Positions 55,824-64,000 of a DNA stretch of 64,000 nucleotides are shown piece by piece. Source of the DNA: Calonectria ilicicola (taxonomy: Eukaryota; Ascomycota; Sordariomycetes; Hypocreales; Nectriaceae); assembly GCA_020809705.1 (NCBI GenBank), contig CP085832.1, forward strand, positions 1,550,001-1,614,000, read 5' to 3'. Every line of letters starts with the position of its first letter. Positions within the stretch are counted from its first letter, which is position 1. A program made the translations under genes and the position numbers. The notes below the pieces were generated by a model. It was not told where the DNA came from and did not search any database. It saw only the letters and a program-made list of their open reading frames with translations.

Positions 55824-58800
55824 ATGTCTGATCCACGGCTGCTCACCCAGGGTGCCATGGCCCAGGCCGTACAGCAGGCTAGAGATCCCAAAACTGGAGA
55901 TCCGGTCAGACCCCTCCTAGGAAAAGGCGAGATGCGTCTGTACAGTTACTACAAGCCAAGTCTTCAAGCAAAAGACTACACCATCAATGCAACTCAAACC
56001 ATCACTTCTGGAACTGAGAAGCTTACTCTATATAACACAAAGCCTGATGTCAGCGCTCTGGGCATCGCTGGTCAACGATTTGAGGTCATAGTGCCCAGGT
56101 TCAGCCTGGACAAGAACATCATCAACACCTACTACCCTCCCGATGGCCATCAAGATGAATGCCGCATATTACCACACATTGTTTTAAACGATCCCCACTA
56201 CCCTTGGGAGATATCACCAGGAGTGACCGCAAACATGAATGAAGAGATCGATTTTGACCCTGTCGTCGGTGGCGACGACAAGGCCGGTCGTTCAATGGTT
56301 CCTTGGGTAGCGCTTCTGGTCTTCGACCCTGCGGACCTGCAACTTGCGACCCTCGAAGAAGCCCAAGCTCTGAACCTTCCAGGCTATCTTTCGGATGATG
56401 ACTTGAAAAAACAAAACGCCAACGGCACATTTACCATGCCCGTGGCCGATTACTTCAAAAACATCCCGGAAACATCAAGAATCAACTATGAGGCTGGTTA
56501 TACGGACCCAGTCACGGGGAGATTGCCCAACCCCGTGCCCCAAGAATATGACGAAATAATACGCACTTTGGACACGACCGACATAATTTTTCCTCCAAAG
56601 TCTCTTGTGAAACAGTTGTTCACAGACTCCACGAGGGCTGATACCGCCACCAACAAATATGGTGTTGAGCAGTACAAGTATCTCTCTCACGTGCGAGAAA
56701 TCAACACAGAAGGGTGCCCAGACGCGGGAGTCCAAGAGCAGGGAATATTTTCCATCGTTATCGCTTCTCGGACTGGCGCACTTCGAGATAGCGTATTGCA
56801 GAACAATGCCTGGACTGAGCTTCCGAACAATCTTTCTCAGCCGCGCACCCAGGTCTGCCACCTAGTCTCTATTGAACATTTAGATTCTACCATTGATACG
56901 TGGAGGGATGACCAGCCCAGCCATCGTATTGGCATGGTTTCCTTATGTTCTTGGATATACACAGCCATGCCGCCGAACCCCGTCAACTTTGTAGCAACTG
57001 TGAGAAATTTGACCGAAAACCAACAGATGCTGAGGGTTGACGACAAGGTGATTGCACGTCTAGATTTGGCCAACCATCAGGTCGCAGCACAAGATGGCAG
57101 TTTGAAGTCTCAGGTCTCTGTGGTCTTGGCTAATCGGTTACGATTGGGATACACCATGTCTCGTTGGAGAACACAGTCAGGTGAAGAAACCAGCGCTTTC
57201 ACTCGCGGACCGCTTGTGCCACTGCCTACTCCAGCAGTTCCCGCACAAAACACAATCCCAGACTGCTCTTCTACCTCTCAAGACTATCAGATACTCGACG
57301 CCTCAACCGGTCTTATGGACCTCTCGTACTCGTCCGCCTGGCAGCTTGGCAAACTGCTGGCAATATCTGATACCACTTTTAGTTCTGCTTTGATGAGGTT
57401 TCGATCCCTTGTTCGCAATGCGGCGGTGAATTCGACCATGATGCAGGCCAATGGCATGACGCCGGCTGCCAAGGTTGTTGCAAATGTAGCAACTACAATT
57501 AAAGGTCTTAAAAATTTATCGGCAGCGGCAACTGCAACCCCAGCGGCCTCTAGCGGCCCCCAAAGAGTCCGACCGCCAAGCACCCGAACTGCTGTCACCG
57601 ACGTCAGCGATCCTGCTACGGCGCCAACCTTTCAGTCCCAGGTGCAAAATTCAGTGGGTTCAAACACGGCCGCGGGGACAGACTCTACCGGCACACCAGT
57701 ACCCTACAACGGATTTAATCTTCAAGGGCCCAACAACAGTGACTGGGTTGTAATCCACAATTGGCTCGCCGACAAGCTTTCTCTTGGAGGCATCCCACCG
57801 CAATATCTGCTCCCGGAGCCTTCTTTTCTGCCGCCGGAATCGCTGCGCTTCTTCTACATTGATGACTTCTGGCTGGACTGCCTCCTTGACGGCGCCCTTT
57901 CCGTAGCCAATCATTTGGATGCAGATGATGATATTGTCCGAAGAGAGATTAAAAAACAGTTCAACTCATACCTGTCGACGGCTGTGCCAGATGCCGGGTA
58001 CAAGCCACAGGTCCCGTGCTATGGGTTTTTTATTCGATCCAAAGTGATCAAGGCAATGCCTGACATGAAAATCACAGTGGCATGGAAGAATCCAGACAAG
58101 AGGTATCCTGTTTGCAGGTGGACTAAGTGGGATGACCAGACACTGATGTGTCTCCTTGATCGGCAGCCTCAGGAGTTGGATCATATCGAGCTGTCGCAGC
58201 CACAGCACCAACAAAGATATGCTCTCGGAGAGGCCATCGACGCAACCGGTTCGGGAAACATCACGTTTTTGCTCAGAAGCCTGTTTACAGAGGCTCCAGG
58301 TATTTCGCCTGACGGTAGTCAAGTGCCCGATTCCATGTCCCAGCGGTGGTTGGATTGGAGCTCCAGGGCCCTCAAGACTAGGCAGCTTGCCATGGATATT
58401 AACCAGCAGCTCCACTTGGCCGCACCTGGGAAATACAATGACCCAACGCCCAATTCATGCGAGACTGGCCTGGAGCTCAATGACCCAAGATACTACTTTA
58501 CAATCCAACCGCCGCCGGGCGTTGACTCGACCCCGGTGGCGCGGAATCGCCAATTATTTGTTCGCGATCCAGCCACATTCCCGGATCTGCCCTCTGCGCC
58601 AAGCACCGTGCCAAGCCCGCCTCCCGCGCCGGGCCAGCCGACCGGGTTGGGTCTCCCGCCAACAATCCCGCCTCCAGCTCCGGCACCGGCACCGGCCCCG
58701 ACCCCCGTTGCCGCCCCAGTTGTCGTGCCTCCAGCTCATGCGCCCGCCCACACGGCAGTGCCGACAGTGCCAGCAACGCCGGCCCCGACACCAACACCAA

Positions 58801-59489
58801 AAACTCCAAACAGGCAACTCAACACACAGCCCGCTATGGCAGTAGCTGGCTCAATCTCCTCGCTGCAGTCTCGGTTTGATATGAGCATCTATGCCGACTA
58901 CCGCGACCCGCCCACGCGCTTCGCCGGGCCCAACGAAAAGTATAGTGCCACTGACTATGTCCCGACGAAAAACAACTATTACTTTGACCTCATATTCAGC
59001 ATTCGCAAAAAGGCTATGGCTAGCGTATCCGATTACAAATTGCTGAAGGTAGTCATCGACATCCCCATTCAGTCGGTGCCCTTGTCGACCACTAGGGAGG
59101 CGCTTCTGACGCCAAACTATGATGGACCCGGGGTGCGCATGCTGAGCAACCAGCGCTTTATACCCTTTCTCTTCACTGATGACACACTGCCACTTCTGCA
59201 TGTGGAAATCGTCCCGCGCTCGTCGTCACTGGATTACGCGCTTGTGCTTAATGATAACAGTTCTTCGCAGCTATCCTTCCGTCTTGCCGAGGCCAATATT
59301 TCGCCGGTCAAGGTTCTGTCGAGGGTTACCATCGATGGGCAGGTGATGACCAAGCAGGTGGGCAAAGTAATTATTACGTGGACTGAGTGGTATAGCACGC
59401 CAGCCAATCCTGCGGGAGAACCGGTGGTGAATCATTATACGCTGCTGAAGCAGGATGTAACAGATGACCAGAATATTGGTGGGGTTTAA
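55824..59489 (+). CDS. Large uncharacterised protein (gene B of the three-gene group)
   Basis: Single exon, 1,221 aa; ATG at 55824 in good context (CAAAATGTC). No signal peptide or membrane helix. Residues ~30-180 contain EMRLYSYYKPSLQAKDY, RFEVIVPRFSLD, INTYYPPDGHQDECRILPHIVL and PWVALLVFDPADL. A second conserved-looking block at ~645-760 has IPPQYLLPEPSFLPPESLRF and FYIDDFWLDCLLDGALSVANHL. Residues ~926-997 are a Pro/Ala-rich flexible linker, followed by a ~220-residue C-terminal domain. Similar wording is familiar to me from large uncharacterised bacterial proteins, but I cannot name a family. Divergent from A, convergent with C (241 bp between stops). Function unknown; the length of the open frame makes the gene call secure. 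Confidence 0.85.
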   Translation: MSDPRLLTQGAMAQAVQQARDPKTGDPVRPLLGKGEMRLYSYYKPSLQAKDYTINATQTITSGTEKLTLYNTKPDVSALGIAGQRFEVIVPRFSLDKNIINTYYPPDGHQDECRILPHIVLNDPHYPWEISPGVTANMNEEIDFDPVVGGDDKAGRSMVPWVALLVFDPADLQLATLEEAQALNLPGYLSDDDLKKQNANGTFTMPVADYFKNIPETSRINYEAGYTDPVTGRLPNPVPQEYDEIIRTLDTTDIIFPPKSLVKQLFTDSTRADTATNKYGVEQYKYLSHVREINTEGCPDAGVQEQGIFSIVIASRTGALRDSVLQNNAWTELPNNLSQPRTQVCHLVSIEHLDSTIDTWRDDQPSHRIGMVSLCSWIYTAMPPNPVNFVATVRNLTENQQMLRVDDKVIARLDLANHQVAAQDGSLKSQVSVVLANRLRLGYTMSRWRTQSGEETSAFTRGPLVPLPTPAVPAQNTIPDCSSTSQDYQILDASTGLMDLSYSSAWQLGKLLAISDTTFSSALMRFRSLVRNAAVNSTMMQANGMTPAAKVVANVATTIKGLKNLSAAATATPAASSGPQRVRPPSTRTAVTDVSDPATAPTFQSQVQNSVGSNTAAGTDSTGTPVPYNGFNLQGPNNSDWVVIHNWLADKLSLGGIPPQYLLPEPSFLPPESLRFFYIDDFWLDCLLDGALSVANHLDADDDIVRREIKKQFNSYLSTAVPDAGYKPQVPCYGFFIRSKVIKAMPDMKITVAWKNPDKRYPVCRWTKWDDQTLMCLLDRQPQELDHIELSQPQHQQRYALGEAIDATGSGNITFLLRSLFTEAPGISPDGSQVPDSMSQRWLDWSSRALKTRQLAMDINQQLHLAAPGKYNDPTPNSCETGLELNDPRYYFTIQPPPGVDSTPVARNRQLFVRDPATFPDLPSAPSTVPSPPPAPGQPTGLGLPPTIPPPAPAPAPAPTPVAAPVVVPPAHAPAHTAVPTVPATPAPTPTPKTPNRQLNTQPAMAVAGSISSLQSRFDMSIYADYRDPPTRFAGPNEKYSATDYVPTKNNYYFDLIFSIRKKAMASVSDYKLLKVVIDIPIQSVPLSTTREALLTPNYDGPGVRMLSNQRFIPFLFTDDTLPLLHVEIVPRSSSLDYALVLNDNSSSQLSFRLAEANISPVKVLSRVTIDGQVMTKQVGKVIITWTEWYSTPANPAGEPVVNHYTLLKQDVTDDQNIGGV

Positions 59490-59730
59490 ATTTGAAAGTT
59501 TTAATGCTTATGAATTGGATGAAATATTTATCAAATTTTTATGATGTGATGTGGTGTTAGGGTCGATTGAACGAATTGACTAGACCGTTCATCGGCTGAA
59601 GCAATTTTGCAATGGGAACATTTATGTTTAATGAATTTCCAAATATTTACCGTGACATAATGCGCCTATATTGTTATCAAGACGGTGATTTCAAAGTATC
59701 AGAATTGCATAAATCATTATCATATGGCAA

Positions 59731-62700
59731 CTACTTTCCTCCCGTGTTATCCAACTTGCCCATCAACTGCAAGTACCCTTCTAAAAATGTATACGGCGCC
59801 GGTTTAAACTTGACCTGCCCAACATCTACATTGACCCCCATAGTCGCATACTGGGCCGGCAGCTCAGTCCCATCATTTGCAAACCCAGCTTGCGCATACG
59901 GCTGCAGCCATGTCCATGTGCCTTTGCTCCCCGACACGGGCAACCCAACCGCGTTCTTCGGTGTCCCATCCGAGTTACTCGCGTTTGCATCCGCATACGT
60001 GGCGGGCACATCCGAGGTAACGAGAGAGGGGCCGAGGTGGAAGAAGGCGTGCATCTTGTCCATAGCGGTCTTGACCACCCAGTCTGGGACCGTCAGCGAC
60101 TTGGTCGGCAAGATGGGCGAGTAGCCGTGGATGGGCGTGTATGGGTCCACCAGCAGTGAAGTGACGAGATATTTCCTGTTCTTAGCCTCCACTAAGTCTG
60201 CCGTCTTCTCCGGCTCAGGGTGTAGGTAGTACGGGTTCAGCACGGGAAAGTTGCTCGTATCAATGCCCTTGACTCCCTTCTGCGCCGTCTGGGGTGGGAA
60301 ATACGTGTATAGCGTATCCCACTCAGTCACGGGCTGTGGATCTGGCGTTGCGGCTGTATGAGGGCCAGGGGCAGCGGCATTAGATGACAGGAAATAGCCC
60401 ACGACGCCATCGAAATTGCGGGCGGCATCTCCGACCTTGAGTTTGAATCCGTATCCCTCCAGTTCGCCCTTCCAATCGTCGGGTCTGCTGGAAAGTGAGT
60501 CAAATTGCGGCTCGAGAGGTGGCTGCGAAAGCTCGACGCTCCAGCCAACATTGACAAGCGCGAGCGGTTTGCCAACGATGGAGTTGGCGTACGCGGAGTA
60601 GCTTGACGGCGGGAACGGCATGTTTTGGATGGCGCCATTAATCATATCAAAGAAGGCCTGAAGGTACGTTCCGTCCGTGTCAGCCTCAGGGGAGAGTTGG
60701 TCAAGCAGCTTGCTGAGCTGGTAGGTCCCGGCGTCGCTTGCGACGAGACTGCCTTTCGGCGCTGCGTAGGGCAACCATTTGGGCGAAACGTTAGTTCCCT
60801 TCACGCCGCCCTTGCGGATTTCGCGATAGAAGGTACCGTCACTAAGGAAGAATTGAAGACCATTGTCCGCATAGTTAACCACGAGCCAGCCCCAAATGGG
60901 AGACTCAAAGTCGTTGGTTTCGCGCCAAGCCGAGTATTGGTTAGTTGCCATTGTGTCTTGTGTCAGGAAGGCGCCATTTATCCTTGCTTCTTGATTGATA
61001 GCAGGTGTGAGTTGAATGAACTGCGATACCGGCCAAGTCCCTGGTACGACCGGATCAGGAGTTGGAAACAATGTGTTCATTACTGTTTTCTTCCCTCCTT
61101 TTCCATCGTCGACTTGAATGATGTCAGGAGCCAAGTAATCACTCAAGCTCGGATAAATCTTGGCATCTGGAGGTTGGGGCTGATTGACAAGTCGTCGATT
61201 AGCATTGGGCAAGGTGATGGCCTGCCCAAACTTGTCAATGATGTTGAGTTTGGTAAGTACCATCTGACCATGCGTAACAGGCTTGAAAGGATTGTTCGGA
61301 TACTGATCGAGCCCAAACGCCATCAAAGATCCGTATGGCGTGAGGGCGCTTTGGGCATCTACCAAAGCAAGAGTCGGGAGATCCATGCCGATTTCAGTTG
61401 CATCTGCTGCTGCCAATGGAACCACATTCTGACCCTGCACTCTCACGTTTGGCTTAACATGTGCGCCTTCAACTCTCGTCAAGAGGTGATTGGTCAACCC
61501 AGACAGTGGTGCTGATATAAATTTGATCTGGCGGACTTGCTGTTGTAGAGTGGCTGGGTCGATGTCTAGAGGAATCACATTGGACTTGTTTTGGAGCACC
61601 TGGGCTACAATAGATTCCAAATTTAATGATGGCTGAGGCAAAACCATGACTCTCCCACTGAGTGTGCGGAAATCTGCTTGATTTGCAGCGTCCTGTTTCG
61701 GATCCGCAGTCAGCAATGTCTGCCCAGGCACATACCGCACCTGCGAGATTGGATGTCCGACGGGACTTGGACGAAGCTGGACGTCCCAAAGGTCCTTGTC
61801 GATGTGGTAGTACATCCCTTCCCACTCAATGAATAGCGGAGCAAAAGGATTGCGATTTCCCCAGGACTGAAACCCGGTGATGGTTGGCGCGCCAGTTTTA
61901 CCATTTGTAGTAGCCATGTTGGTGCTGCTCATGCATTCAGCTAGTATCTTGGCGGCAGTGAGGTTCAATCCATTGTCGGCGGGGATAGGATTCGCGGATG
62001 ATCCGAAAATAGTGCCCGCAGAAGTGGTATCATTGACAAGCTCTTCATCCAGCAATACCTGGAGGGTATCCATCATGTTTGATGGCCAGCCGGAGTCTAA
62101 ACCCACAATCGACAGTGTGGGATCAGTTCTTGTTCGATATGGGTCTCCAGCAAATGATTTACAGTCGACTTGCTTTTGCAACTTTGTAATGTCAGTGTTC
62201 AATGACTTTACAAAGTTGTTGAGTCCGGTAATAACTGTTCCGTCCTGGGCAACACCGCCGTTGATGTTATCTTTTATTGGCTGAACTGCCGCCTTGTATG
62301 CATCCAATATGGCCGATTTTCCAGTCGTGGGGATAAACTGGCTCTGATATTTAAACCACTCGGCGAAAAGTGACCATTGTAATGACGACAGTTTGCGAGT
62401 GGCCACATCAAGTGTCAGCTGTTTCTGGTTGATCTGATCTAAGATAGTTTGCTCTGCTACCGAGGGAATACTTGGCTCTAGTTGCGGTCAGTTCTATACT
62501 ATATCTACTACACATATATATATTGTACTTACGGCCGTTACTGGACAAAGGCTGTTGTGGTCCTTGGCTCTCAGCACCCTTGGAGTAGCTCCAGCGAGAA
62601 CCTCCATCAACTTTGGAGAAGTTCTGCTGTGCAACCATGTCTTGAGCCTGAACTCGAGAATCATACTGATCCCCAGCTGCGTATAGTAGCTGGGAAAGTT

Positions 62701-63973
62701 CGACGATCTGATGAGCGAGTGTGCCACCTCCAGTACCAAACGGACTGGTTTGATCGGAATCGTGCTGATGAGCATCCAAAAAAGTAAGAATGCTGTCTAG
62801 AGCGGTTGTGCCAATCGACAGTGGCTCTATTTTGCTTGTATTTTGCGGTGCAAAAAGCTTGGCACCATCTTCTGCGACGCTTTGAGCAGGTGGTTTGTTG
62901 AAATCATAACTGACATCGTAGATGGCACCATGAACAAGGCACCTGGTTTGGTTCTGCAAGTTTTTGAACTTTCCATTGTCTCCAGCTTCTTTGGGACTGA
63001 GCTGCATCATAAGATCAGAAAGCCGGGTGCTCAAATCCGATGTACTTAAAGGATCAAGCTTAATGTTGAAAGGATCATCATTTGGGTCGCTATGCCAACC
63101 GATGACAAAGTAGTCGCAGGTCGCATTAGCCAAATAGCTGAAGTTTTCATCCCTTGGGTTTGAATCATTGGCATTCCGTGGATACGAAAAGTTGTCAATG
63201 ATAGAAAGCACATTGGTGTTGTGCATAGCGTTGTCGGCAAAGTAAGGGTTTGAAGAGCTCATGATTGTGAGTCCACCAGGAAGATAGCTCCTGGGAGTAG
63301 TTCCAGGCCAACTTGGCAGATCAAATTTCTGGCCCAAGAAAACCTCTGTTTGGTCATTCAGGACGTTTGGGTTGGAGGCAGGATCGCTGGTTTGGGGATT
63401 ATTGGGATCTGCTCCAGCATAGGAAACAAAGGGTGACACATCGCTTTCCAGGTCAACATTAGCCGGAATAGCTTTAATTTTCTGCACCGCATCGCTCTCT
63501 ACAACCCAGCTTTGATACCGATTGATTCCGGGAGTGCTGGCCGGGGTCTTCAGGTGCCTGGTAATCAACCAGCGATTAGGAATCTTGCGGAACGTAGGCT
63601 GCGTCGGATCCGCAGTGCCAGTGCTGGTGCTGCTCGAGGAAGTCGTTCTTCCACTCGCAGTAGCGGCGCGATAGCATCGTGGTAGAGACCATTGGAGATG
63701 CACGCCCATACGATGGAGCTTCAAATTGTTGGGCGGAGCGGCGCCAATGTCAGCCGTCCGGGGGTTCCGCGTGGCCGGCTGGGTGTTGTGGAAATCGACT
63801 TGGTCAAGAATGTCATGTTGCAAAAGATGGCTGTCGAGGCGCAAAGCAGTGTAGTTTGGCTGTGTGTATGGAGCGATCTTTGATTGACGCGACGGATCAC
63901 ACAACGGCGGAGACAGAGCAAAGGCGTCTAAATGTATAGGAATACAAATGTTTTGCATTGGAGTAGCTGCCAT
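59731..63973 (-). CDS. Large uncharacterised protein (gene C of the three-gene group)
   Basis: Two exons: 63973-62533 and 62477-59731 (1,395 aa). The 55-nt intron (GTAAGT ... GAACTGACC ... CAACTAG) joins QPLSSNG-Q-PSIPSVAEQ in frame, so the two long frames are one gene. Residues 87-102 (HRMGVHLQWSLPRCYR) and 128-140 (FRKIPNRWLITRH) resemble a motif pair I associate with uncharacterised bacterial proteins. Near 480-560 lies a helical stretch (EQTILDQINQKQL, KLSSLQWSLFAEWFKYQSQF). The C-terminal half is rich in short strands and Pro/Asp/Gly. No signal peptide, membrane helix or catalytic signature. Its promoter is cut by the right edge (27 bp remain). Function unknown; probably acts with A and B given shared context. 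Confidence 0.85.
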
Positions 63974-64000
63974 TGTGAAGCTTAGGCCCCCTTGGGTCGG

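Noticed and set aside
49301..63973. Reading the giant-gene trio as insecticidal Tc-type complex components
   Set aside because: No YD/RHS repeats, no TcA translocation features and no toxin signature; size alone is not evidence.
62408..63973. Treating the two long frames at 59731-62406 and 62408-63973 as separate genes
   Set aside because: A 55-nt intron with donor, branch site and acceptor joins them in frame, and the second frame has no start context of its own.

Overview
The window is nuclear DNA of a filamentous ascomycete (Pezizomycotina, most likely Sordariomycetes). The evidence is short introns of about 50-80 nt with GTRNGY donors, CTRAY branch sites and YAG acceptors, single-exon Zn2Cys6, P450 and transporter genes typical of moulds, and tRNA genes with introns just 3' of the anticodon. 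The species cannot be fixed from the sequence alone. Intron-bearing genes below were assembled by eye from splice signals and reading frame; exon coordinates are given in each entry.

Layout. 1-13.5 kb is metabolic: the 5' two thirds of a urea amidolyase gene (runs off the left edge), an MDR reductase, a secreted beta-propeller protein, a Zn2Cys6 regulator resembling DAL81/TamA, and an extended SDR. 13.8-16.5 kb has two small proteins, one with a Gly/Asn/Ser-rich tail and one single-pass membrane protein. 18.3-22.3 kb holds a convergent flavin monooxygenase and a cytochrome P450 with an abnormal haem loop. 24-31 kb holds the mitochondrial ABC transporter ATM1, a siderophore-type MFS transporter and a GT1 glycosyltransferase. 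31-39.5 kb is nearly empty of protein genes but carries four of the window's five intron-containing tRNA-Asn(GUU) genes and a tRNA-Pro(AGG). 39.5-48.5 kb is a housekeeping block: stomatin, RPS0, mitochondrial uS15, V-ATPase subunit d and NOP58.

49.3-64 kb is the most unusual part. Three giant genes lie together: A (1,821 aa, DUF6603-like, minus strand), B (1,221 aa, plus strand, divergent from A) and C (1,395 aa, minus strand, convergent with B). None has a signal peptide or a recognisable catalytic motif. All three remind me of large uncharacterised bacterial proteins that tend to occur together, yet A and C contain proper fungal introns. Two near-identical AT-rich elements in direct orientation flank gene A. 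I regard this trio as the best candidate for an undescribed system; its function cannot be read from the sequence.
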